Part shown: one piece after another, positions 11,701 through 23,700 of the stretch
Position numbering within the stretch: the first letter of the stretch is position 1
Layout: each line of letters opens with the position of its first letter
DNA from: Ophiura sarsii
Lineage: Eukaryota > Echinodermata > Ophiuroidea > Amphilepidida > Ophiuridae
DNA: 64,000 nucleotides
Assembly (NCBI GenBank): GCA_035610835.1
Contig: CM069449.1
Span: 7,586,542-7,650,541, forward strand
Direction: 5' to 3'
Made by a program: the position numbers and the translations under genes
Notes under the pieces: model-generated
The model's input: only the letters and a program-made list of their open reading frames with translations
Database searches by the model: none
Told to the model about the DNA's origin: nothing

Positions 11701-14700
11701 AATTCTAGTTGTGCCACTCGTACCTTGTGATATCACATCATGATCAAATAATGTAGTCATGATCTCTAGAGGACTACGATTCGATATTGACGCCCACTCA
11801 GGCAAGCACTTAGGAGCGACATTTTCTTAGAAGCACATATTTTTGGTTGTTGTCATGGTTCAACTGTGCGTTATAGTTGGCTTTATTTTTTTAAGCGTCG
11901 TGAGCAGGCTATGGTTCAGGCCTGATACACGCACAGTACGCGGTATGTGGGATAGTCGTCAAATATTTGTCGAATATGTAGGCGTCGCTTTTTACTGTCC
12001 TATCCCTTCGAGTTGATATTAAACGATGGACGATTACAGGTGGGGGTGTGTGCTAATTATACGCTCAGCGCACAAGCTACGCCAGAACAAAGACGTACTA
12101 CTCAAGCAATTGCCGTCGTCATGACGATATTGCCCGTCGTCATAACGATATTGTCCGTCGTCATGACGACATTGTCCGTCGTCATGACGATATTGTCCGC
12201 CGTTGACTTTAAGCGCGCTGTGTGTATTGGAATGCATAATGATCGGTCAATGATTGATGCAGGTCATGCATGGATGAACGCGTGGTCAGAGCGTAAGACG
12301 GTACAATGCTCTACTATAATTTGCTCGGCTTAATGAATATGCAATAGCATGGCTACGTCATATTTCATTAATAAATGAACGTTATTTTAAAATGGATGAC
12401 GCAGGCTGAAAAGTTATGTAAGTTTGTATATCAACCTTACCTCTTCCCTTATTCTTTCCTGGAAAAAAATATTTATAGCATTGACGATTATTTCATGTCC
12501 TTGATTTAATCTTATTTGGAACACACCCTCGTTTATGTATGGACATTTTGTTTATTTAACTCTGATTTGGGATTAGTCATCCAGGGTGTTGTCAAAAATG
12601 GGGGTTCCGGAATGAAGAATAAGGTTTTACAACGGGTTTGAAAAAACCAAATTAAGATCTTAAGGACTGTGTGTAGTTATATCGCTTTTTTAACTGGGCC
12701 TTAGAACACACATTGAAAGGAACTAGCAGAAGAGTGTGGAAAGGAAATCTACATGGCTGCACACACCTATTCCGCTTTCCAATGTCAGTGCCCCCCATCC
12801 CCAATAATAGAGTATTAAAATGTACAAATTGTTAAAGTTGTTATATTATGGACAGAATATCCTCCATCATTATACATCATGTTACATAAGCCAATGGAAG
12901 TAGATATTAAGGGTCCTACATCTTTTAGTCTGAGAATAAAAAAACTACAAAGTAATTAAGTGTTGTTTTAAAGATGCACAATATTTATTACAAAATATCC
13001 GACGTTTCGGTCAAAAGACCTTGACATTAGGTTACAAGGCCCGCTTAGCAGCGCTATAAATTGATGCCCTAAAAACCGTCAACAAATTTAAATATTCGCC
13101 TTCCATCCAATCTGGTTGCTATATATGACATACTTCTCGTGTGCAACCAACCGGCTGTATTGGGTAGTTTAAAGGCATGAGCGTAGATGTAATTTGCAAC
13201 ATAATGGAAACTTACCCATGCAGTTAGTCCCGAATTTAAATATATGCACTAGGTAATCCTCTCGTAGTATTGATAACAATAGGTATACCATAATGAATTA
13301 ATAGCGCTTTTAAGCGGGCAATTTATGTCATGTCACGGTCTTTTGACCGAAACGTCGGATATTTTGTAATACATATTGTGCATTTTTAAAACAACACTGG
13401 ACTACTTTGTAGTTTTTTATTCTCACCTATACAATGAGATACAACGTAGCACCTCTTTATTTACCATCCTTTAGTCTGACTCTATGGCTCTACGCAGCAA
13501 CTTGCTTTGAGGTCGGACTATGGCTGGCTCCAGGGGGACATTTTCACACCAGTATATAGTTTGTAAACAAACTAACCTTTATATTTGGATAAAATGTCCC
13601 GTGTGCACCACAAGCCCATTGCCCTTGTATTGCACATCACATGAAATGTAGCTTAACCTGACGTACAAATCAATCGGAAATGTAATTGGCTATTCTATAT
13701 AATATGTGGAGAGGTAACTTTTGATTTCTGAAAATGCCAAATTGATGGAACAAATCTGGATTTCCGAACCCTTCCATAGGGAGAGTTAACGCAGAATAGA
13801 AATTGTCTGGGTTGCCGGTGATCATTCAATCTGAAAAAAAGAAAAGGTCTGGATTTCCGAACCCCTCTGTAGAGACAATTTATGTAGGATAGATATTGTC
13901 TGGATTTGCTGTGATCACGGGATCGGAATGAATTTTCGATGATCATTCGAACCTAAAAATTGCGGAAATCCGAACCTCTCTATAGGGTGTTTACACATTA
14001 TTATCTGGAATAGCCCAACGCAGTTCTCCTATTTCGCATCGTACAAACTGTTGCAAACCAATAGCTGCTGATAAATTATTCCAATTATATATATTTGAAA
14101 GTGACTTGTTTGTGGTAATCTACATACCTCTCTTTTCGATGTCACCCAATAGTTGTAGGGCGGCCATTTCTTCATCTGTGAATTCTTCTGGTAGTGCCTA
14201 TAAGGAAACACACAACGTAAACATTGAACAAATTGCAATGGGTGCATGAGTATGAAAAAAGAGGTAAGGCAAATGAAATAACCAACAATAACCTTTTGCG
14301 CTTAGATCTTCATGTACTGTTTTTCGAGTTAACAATAACCTTTTGCGCTTAGATCTTCATGTACTGTTTTTCGAGTTGTTCGAGAACGTTGTCTACAAAC
14401 TCAATGTTGAGCCCCGTGATAAAAAAAAACAGCAATGGCGTCCGTTACACGCAGGCTCAATGTAGGGCAAATATTCTTCGTACGGAACCTTCGGTTATGT
14501 ACGTCTCGTATGCAATTGGAATATGCTATAGACCTTATTTGTATTTGGCGCTTTATCCGATCGCGTAACGAGAGCGAGGCGAAGAATGTAAACGTAAGGA
14601 TATCGCGTAACGAAAACGAGGAGAACGGAACCATTACTTTCTTTGCCTCGTTTTCTTACGCGATATGATGTATACCCCACCAACATCAGGAAGGCGCTAC

Positions 14701-17700
14701 TTATAAATAGTCAGTACTAACATTTAATCACAAAGGGAACATTACAAGTTGTAACACAAATTTAATACCGATGCATCTAAATGATTACAAAACCTAACCA
14801 TAATACAAAACGGATAGTTCCCGCTGGTGGTTTAACACAAACACAAGTACAACTAAAAATTAATAACAGCAAACTGAACACTAAAACAACAGCAGACAAG
14901 GTAAATCAGAAGAACAATAGACTATATTAGGCAATGATTGGTAGTTTAACATAATATTACGTAAGACGAATACAAACGCGCACATGACAGACGACATGAT
15001 AGAAAATAGATGCGAATGGCATTCGTGTCCACACTCGCTATAAGAGCGTGTTTCTACTGGGGCACTGCAAAGTTAACGGTAAGATTAAACGGTAAGTTTT
15101 TAATCACCCTGTTTCTACTCGCGAAAAGTTACCGCTAAGTGTATCGATCCTAGTCGATGGGCCACGATATTGGACCTTTTGTTATACCAAACAATGCCGT
15201 CCCACATGAAAAAGATTGCCTCACAATGCTTAAAATCCAGCGTGGCACGGTTCACAGAATATAACGTTAAGGTTAATCGGCTGGCTGTTTCTACAGGGAA
15301 AGTTATCGTTAATTACCGATAACAAACCTGGTTTGTGAAGGCTTTTGCGGTTAAAAAACTTACTTACCGTTAATAAACGGTATCTACTGGGCAAACTTAC
15401 CGGTGATTAACGTTTAGTTCCCCAGTAGAAACACGCTCTAATTCACTGGCGTGTTACGCCTTAACTATAGTAGATTCACATACTTTGGCCGGTTTACCGT
15501 TCCAGTATAGGTATATAATATCTTTCAATGAGGGGAGGCAGTGATCTGAATTCTTAATCTGATCATTGTCACATATGGTTCTATGCTTCCTGTGTCTTGA
15601 ATCACATCGTAGGTAGTTCATATCCAGAATAGTGACATCGTTTTCTTGTGCCGTTCTACACATTGATTTTCATTCTAATTGTAATCCTGATCTATACATT
15701 TAAATCACCGACTTAAGTTAAGTTAAGTCAAGTCAAGTATACAAGAAGGATTAAAACTCTAATAGAATAGCGCGCTATTTTCTTGGGTAGTTTAAATGTG
15801 TGCATGGACGTGTGAAATTTGGAGATGTGTTGCTTCAACGTGTTGAAGTCCATTATATCGCAGCGAAACCAATAATATCTAAACGATGCCAATATTGTCG
15901 TGATTGGGACATTGTGTAAGTGGTTCCTTTAACGTTAAAAGGAAAGGAATAGGTCCAAATCAATTGAAATTCTCTGCATTGAACAATATTTATGACTAAG
16001 GCTATCTCTTGATTTTTGACATGCGCTTCATTTTAATGCAGAGAATTTTGATGACATTTTTGATGTGTGTCCTTGCAAAAATGATAAGTGTATATTGATA
16101 CTGACAGCTAGATAGCCATTGATTTAAAATGCTTTTAGGTCAGACATAACTCAGTATTTAGGCTACATGTAAATACTTATGCCGGGATCCAATTCCTGAC
16201 ATGAGTTTTGTCGATAACTACGTTCAACTAGAGGTAAATTAATTTCGTACGAAAAACGTATTAGTAAATGGTCATCTCGCTACATCTACTGCGCTAGCAA
16301 AGTGATTACATTACTCCTTATCACGCGCCGTTAAAAATGATAATACGTACCAATTATTGTAGTGATAATTTTGATCGGGGTTCGATATTAATAATGTGAT
16401 CCAGTTGACATTCAATGTCCAGACTGAGTTAGTTTTATATAATACAATTATTTCCACCTCGGTATCAGGCACATGCAATTAGAAAATCGTTTTGCTGGGT
16501 AACTTCATTACTACAGGGTGGTCCAAAAAAAACTATACCCAACTTTGGAGGCCATTTTCTCCTAGATGATAAAATATTTTAGTAATTTGGTTTGCATATT
16601 ATTAAAGCATATATCGTTGAGCATTATTGGTGAAAATAGGGAAGATATTACATTAATTTTTTTTGAGATATTGCTATTTTTAGCGAGTATGTGTAAAAAT
16701 GGCTTTTCCACGGGAGCTGTCAATGCATCAACATGTTTGAATATGATATGACCTTTGTATTCATTGCACAGTTGACAATGACAAGCACACCTTATTAAAC
16801 TTAATCTTTAACTGCTTATAATGGGTCTTGGGTCATTACATTATTGTGTTATATCATATTGTCATAAAAGTGCATCATGTTGATGCATTGACAGCTCCCG
16901 TGAAAAAGCCATTTTTACACATACTCGCTAGAAATAGGAATATCTCCAAAAATATTAATGCAATATCTTCCCTATTTTTACCAATATTGCTCAACGATAT
17001 ATGCTTTAATAATATCCAAACCAAATTACTAAAATATTTTATTATCCAGGAGAAAATGGCCTCCAAAGTTGGGTATAGTTTTTTTTGGACCACCCTGTAT
17101 GGTACAAACGGAGGTGATTTTGGTTGAACCAAAATCATAAAAAAAGCCATTTTGTGAAAAGAGTTGTGTCTGGTAGCGGCTGGTTTATAGAAATGTTGGG
17201 TTAAACGCCGGACGCCATTTTGTCTCGCATTTTGTTCGACCCAGGGATCATTAAATCCATTCGGTGTTATCTGGTCATAGCGTCGCCTTCGCCTGACAAG
17301 CTTTTTTCAAATATATTCCAACGTACTGTTCGATCATGCGATAACACCTACCTTATGGTTACAAAACTACGTCACAATTAAATATGGTTTCACGGCCGCA
17401 AAATGGCCTTACACTGTAATTCTCCTGGTGAGATACCAGACACCCCACTTAAAATTATTCTGGTCTCCATTAATGTGACATAAGCTTTTAAAACATTCAA
17501 ATAAATAAAGAGAGTGAACAAGAAAATAGAACAAGAAATAAAAGGGGAAATGATTAGATATGAAGGAGCTCTCTGCTTTTGCAACAGGCAAGTAATATGG
17601 ATCGCTAACCACGCAAATGCAGCTAATGGAACAACCATCTCGCGGGGTATTACGTAACTCGATTGAAGTATGATACTTAATTTTCGCACGCAATTATGAT

Positions 17701-20700
17701 AGGCCTATCTTCTTTTCAAATTCAGAAAAGGATTCTCATCGCTGGATGGAATCTGTCATCTTTATGTGCTACATAATGTGAACAATAGTTACGGTATTTG
17801 AATTGTTAGCTTTTAGTAAACACAGCCAGGCTATACTTATAATAACACATTCCTTAAGTCAATTGATAATTTACTGTCTATACCAGTGCCGATAAAACGG
17901 CTGCCAATTTCTTGTAGCTATTCTGAACTGTGTCACAACATTCACAGCTATGAAACTCGTGCAGAAAATTGAAAAATTAATTATCAGTTTACGCGAGGAC
18001 AGCAAGACGAACGCATACGGTCACACAGCTTTAACAAGGAAATCAGTCAATATACATTCTTATATAGCATGTATAATAGTGGGTGTGGTTTTGGATGTCA
18101 AAAGGGAATTTCGAACCAGGAAATTTAACAAAAACGGTATTTGCATGATAAAGGATAGAAATAGCCAATAATAAGAAGGAGAATCAATTTTAGTTCCTAG
18201 CTGCTGTTATCATGGTTATGCTATACGTTTGTCTCATTATCTCATAATGTATAAGCTGTACTACATTTGGAGTCGTGCAAGATCGTGTATTGTACATCGT
18301 GCGCGTTTGGACTTTCCGTCTTTACAACCATGTGTCGGTGTATTAAAAAAATTGAATGTGGAATATCAAAGGGCAAGATTACTTCAAACACGAACCATGT
18401 CATCGTGGTAACTAGCTTGCTTATGTAAAATGCTTAAACCTGTCCCTTACAACGTGCGCGAGAATAAAAAAGCGACCAGCCAATTACGATTTGACATCAA
18501 TAAGCCTCATTAAAAACTAGTCACACCGAACCGATTATCGATCTTTTCCCACGATTCAACCATTCCTAATGCATGCGAAATTCAAAGGACGATAAGTTCA
18601 AGAGTCCGATCCCGCACGTTGTTTCATAAAGCTAGCGAATGCGTGACGTACGACAGAATAATTACAAAATAGTTTGACGTTGCTATATTAAAATGCTTTG
18701 ACTGTAATCCACACAACCATTACGTACGCGTTTTTTCTTTCCCTTATCACATTTAGTGCATTGTTTCTTTATATCATCTTTCTCAGGCCATGATCCGTCT
18801 ACGCATGGGCATTCCCAACATCCGCGCTTATTATCAATGACCCCGGTATCACCATCGTTAACCATTTCCCCCGCTGACGTATAGCAGGTTAGGAAGTTTC
18901 TCTTAACCTTCAATATGAAAAATAAAATATAAAAGAAATAGATGCACAATATCGAAATGATTAACATAAATCAAAATAATACCAGAAATACATAAAACCA
19001 GCATAATACATGAACTACTAGAGACAACATTCAAAATAGAAACTGTAAGTGCTAATCTAAGTAGATATGTGGCAATCAAACCGTGGTTTGAGACAACCGT
19101 GGTTTGAGACTGGTAAACATAGGATTAACAACGGTGCAGTAATTGAGGTGTTGGGATCTCATTGGTACGCTATGCAATGTATACTGAAACAATACGGCAC
19201 TGATCAGAAAGTGATATGTTGCAGCCGTATTTTCATGAATATATATCAAATTCAAAAATTATGTATCTTCTTGGAGATTGAAGCATTCATGGCAAAGGTG
19301 ATCACATAATACCAGTAATATAAGATAGAACATGAATTAGGTTTGTGTGGTAGGCCTACATTTATTTTGTCTAGATGTTGATATGGAGATCTAGTTGCTT
19401 AATTATAAACAGGGACTGATACGTTATTCAAGCTTCATCAACAATTCGAGGCAGCTTCTGTGTCGTTACAAACTCAAGAAAACCATTTCATCAGCAATTC
19501 CGAAAGAGACAAATGCATTGTTTTACTATTTCTTACCCTCATGTCTGCAACTTCTTCGTCTTCAACTAAAATGTAAAATGAAACAATAATCAAATTGGAG
19601 GTCAAGCAAATTGGAAGTCAAGCAGCAGTGACTCCTTTAGAGAGACTCCTTTGGAGAGTCAATGCAGGTTTTAAGTGACTCCTAAGGTAGAGTCAAGGGG
19701 CCTTTACTCTACTTAAGGAGACCTAGGGGGTCAGAGTGACTCTTTAGGGGAGTCAATGCATGTGACTCCTAAGGTAGAGTAAATGGGTCACACCTAGGCT
19801 GGACTCCCTTTCGAGGGTAATAATGACTCCAACTGGCTAAATATAGTCACCATGACTCCAGGTAGGAATAAGACACTGAGAACTGGGGGAGGGGCGGGCT
19901 TTAGGGTCATTGGCTCTTTGATGTTTATGGTCTTGCTCAAAGTATTTGCATTTACTTTGCGAGCAATCACTTCCCTTTTCCTTAATACCAGTGAGATATA
20001 TGCATATATATATCAATATACATTCAACGGTGTTAAATGGTGTTACGTTAATGCATCGACTTAATTCAAATAAATGAATAGATTTAAATAAATAAAAGGT
20101 GTAAATTAGCTCATTAGCATAATTGAAATGGTACACACGAGCACCGGTGCTAATTTTTGTACCATTGCAATTATGCTAATGAGCGATTTGCGCATTTTAC
20201 TCGGCTAATATAAGACCACGTAAAATATGCAAATTAGCTCCAGAGAGTCAGGATGACTCCTTTGGAGAGTCAATGGAGGTTTTAAGTGACTCCTAAGGTA
20301 GAGTCAAGGGGCCTTTACTCTACTTAAGGAGACCTTTAGGGGAGTCAATGCATGTTTTAGGTGACTCCTTAGGTAGAGTCAATGGGTCTTTACTCTACTT
20401 AAGGAGTCAGATGACTCCTTTTTGGCTGTCAGTGTAGCCTCCGTAAAACTGCCGTAACTTCTTCATTATTCATTTAATCTATATAAAAGTAGGCCTATAC
20501 AAAACCTGTTTTTTATAATTTTTTCAAAATGTCAATTTTATGTTCATGGTTGGATTCATTGAACCCTTTTTCTTCAAAAAAATGTATACTTTTATATAGA
20601 TTAAATCGTCGATGTTCTGACATACCGGCACATCACAACAGAAATAAGTAAAGAGATGTGCCGGTATGTCAGAACAGCGACGAAATGAATAATGAAGGAG

Positions 20701-23700
20701 TTACAGCAGTTTTACGGAGGCTATGCTGAGGGTCCACACCTCCCCCCTTAATAACGATGATTTACGGGATTGAGGAGGATACACAGTGAACACAGTGAAC
20801 ATGGTCAGGCGGTGAGATGGAATGAAATGAAATACATGAACAGATATGAATGTGATATGAACAGATTTAAAAGCCAGACCGACCAACCCTACCTGAAAAG
20901 CTGAAAAACAGTAGAACAGTGTTGCTAGTTTGGAGACTTCTCTACCATATGATATACAGCATGCATTATATACGAACCTCGTTTCCAGAGCCACCTTAAA
21001 TTCTTCGTGTCTTTATGGAAAACGAGACGGTACACTACACAGGGAAACATCAACGTTCTATCTACCAGTGGTTTCTTTGTTTTGTTTCTATCGACAATTT
21101 GGCCTAAACCTTCGTAGGATACTGCCCCAAAATGGCGACCGAATTTGGCAATATTTTAACACGGTCACCAACACTGTTAGAAATCCCCGTAAAATTACGG
21201 ACCCGCGGAATACGGAGTCCATAATTTGACGGAAATTTCTAACAGTGAATACTTACAAATCATCTGCCTTCAGTTTAATGAAGATCTTATGGAAATAAGT
21301 AAAGATGTATCGTGGTCTGAATAATAATGTCTGAACAGTAACTAAATCTAAATCAATATGAATAAGCCTACGATCAAAAAATTTCGCAAATATTAAGGAC
21401 AGACTTTTTAAAAGACTGAGTAGTGCAAAAATGAAATGTAACAGGGTGACTTGATTCGGTGCTTGATATAAAACCAATGTGTGCTTGAAATTTCCAAGGT
21501 TTACTATTATTGTTATTGGAGGATGATACGGTCAAGAAAAAAAGTGCTGATTTGAAGATTCGTTTTTGTAAATAAGGTAGTGCATACATTTTTAGAATAA
21601 GACGAATGGAAGTGAAATATAAGTGGATTTTGATGAACCTTCACATTTCTGTAGCAACAATGAATAATTTAGCAATCTTACGAACGGATTCTTCTCTTTC
21701 CACACTTTCCACATGACATTTTCAAAATTGGAATCACCGTGACAAATGCATTAAAATAACAAATAATAACAAGTACAAACATGCCTAGTATTGGTTCAGT
21801 AATCCTTGAGATAAATTTGAAAAATGGGAAAGGTTTCTGAAAAATAGTTTTGTATATTGTAAAAACAAACAGCCGCATGGAAAGTGTTTATGCACGGTTG
21901 GCGTATCAGTTACCGAAAGGTTATCATTGAAAATGGTCGGGTTAAGTCTCTTAACAAACATCGACCACGTAGTTGCTCTTTTCTAAGGATTGTATATTAC
22001 AAAGTGAATATGCATTATTCCATCACCTCTAATTGATGAAAACATGATTGAGACAGTAAAATGATAAAAGTAATATTACTCGTCAAACTCTTTGATATTT
22101 TTCTACACTCACCATAATATGGATTATAAACCTCTGGATCCTGGTTTTATCAATAACGAAAGACATTATATTAACACATTGCTATTCGAGGACCATTGAG
22201 GAAAGCACCAAATGATATCAATTTGTCTTCTCTGGTCATTTTTATTAACGTCTCAACGTATTTAATTTAGACACAATGGGCCGTATTCTCGTACACAGAG
22301 AAAACGATGTACAAAATATCGCTGTTCAATTTCGGTTGTACACTTTTTCAAACAACAGATGTGTAAAAGTTATACATCGTTGTTTAAAGAAGACAACATT
22401 TTTTTAAACAGGTGTTGTTTACAGTATAAAGAACGCCGTTCACATCAATACAAAGTGATCTTGAACAACGTTGTTTACTTGTGACGTCACAAGTCACGTG
22501 TCACAATGATTCGTGTGCGATATGCTTCAAATGAATGGCCGCCGTATTTCATTCGGTAAACAAATTTCGATTTTAAATCATAATTTTAAAGATTTTGCTG
22601 ACAAGATGGGGAAATACAATCAAGAAAATAATGAAATATGATGACCAAAGAACCGATATAGTTTGATGATAGACGGCGAAGATGGATATTTTTTGCAAAA
22701 ATATAATTTTAATTTCGCGATTTTGCTCCACAGACAGAAGGCATCCGAATTCGACAGTTCTGCCGTTCTGTCTGTGTACTTCAACACAAGAAATTCAAGT
22801 CTTCAAATCGTGCTGGAATTTTAAACAACTACCATTAAACAACCCTGTTTTTTTAACAACCATCATTTAAACAACCCTGCAGTTTTAAACAACCACCATT
22901 AAACAACCCTGGTTATTTAAACAGGCCAATTTCATCCATGAGGATTGAACAACTTTCTTTGAACAACCCAAGATGATTGAACAACTTTCTTTGAACAACC
23001 CAAGAAATTGAACAACTTTCTTTGAACAACCCAAGATGATTGAACAACTTTCTTTGAACAACCCATGAGGATTGAACAACTTTTTTTAAACAACCCTTGA
23101 AAATTGAACAACAATTTTTAAACAACACCAATGTGTAAAATCTGATTTTAAACATGTTGTTTAAAAAGTTAAACAACTAGGTGTTTAAAACTTTAAACAA
23201 CCCCAGATGTTTAATATTTTGAGCAACAAGTTGCTCAGCTCACCCGTTAAACAGCAGTTGTTCAATTTTTTAAACATGTTGTTCACTTTTTTTTTTACTG
23301 TGTACTAAACGCGAGTTAAGCTCAAAACCGTGTATAACAAAACTGTATACAATTGTTCAATAGTGGCCCAAATGTGTTACAATAGATATCGACCTAATTC
23401 CTCAATTAAATGCACGCGTTAAACTACCCCCATAGCCATATTTAAAGTTAGACACTTTTCAGCGAGTTATCGCTTGTGTGTAAATAAACACATTTTCGAT
23501 AATTGCGTTTAGTTAAACGAAGTGTTTTAAGTCAAAGTTAAACGTGTGTTTAGCTTAAAACCACATTTAAATACGTATTTAAATACGGCCCATTATTTAT
23601 ATTATGGACTGATGAATGCGTTTATTTGTTCCTTTATTATTATTATAATTTTTCATTTTTCGCATCAGGAAAATGTTTGCACAATTTCTGAATATCGATG

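Larger units (their letters stand above)
9672..14127 (-). other. CAP gene intron filled with repeats
   Basis: 4.5 kb between exons at 14128 and 9671. It holds a diverged direct repeat, a 21-bp minisatellite, a long inverted-repeat element and a 105-bp tandem repeat, listed separately. No other exon recognised. Confidence 0.6.
18908..22112 (-). other. CAP gene intron with GACTCC element and MITEs
   Basis: Holds the repeats at 19075-19108, 19629-20430, 20437-20721 and 21172-21247, listed separately or in the findings. No other exon seen. Confidence 0.5.

Noticed and set aside
12013..12333. 106-codon open frame with repeated VVMTILS
   Set aside because: Openness comes from the 21-bp minisatellite; nothing else suggests coding.
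22885..23176. Three overlapping minus-strand frames with repeated CSKKVVQ
   Set aside because: All three frames are open because of the 32-bp minisatellite; no one frame is favoured.
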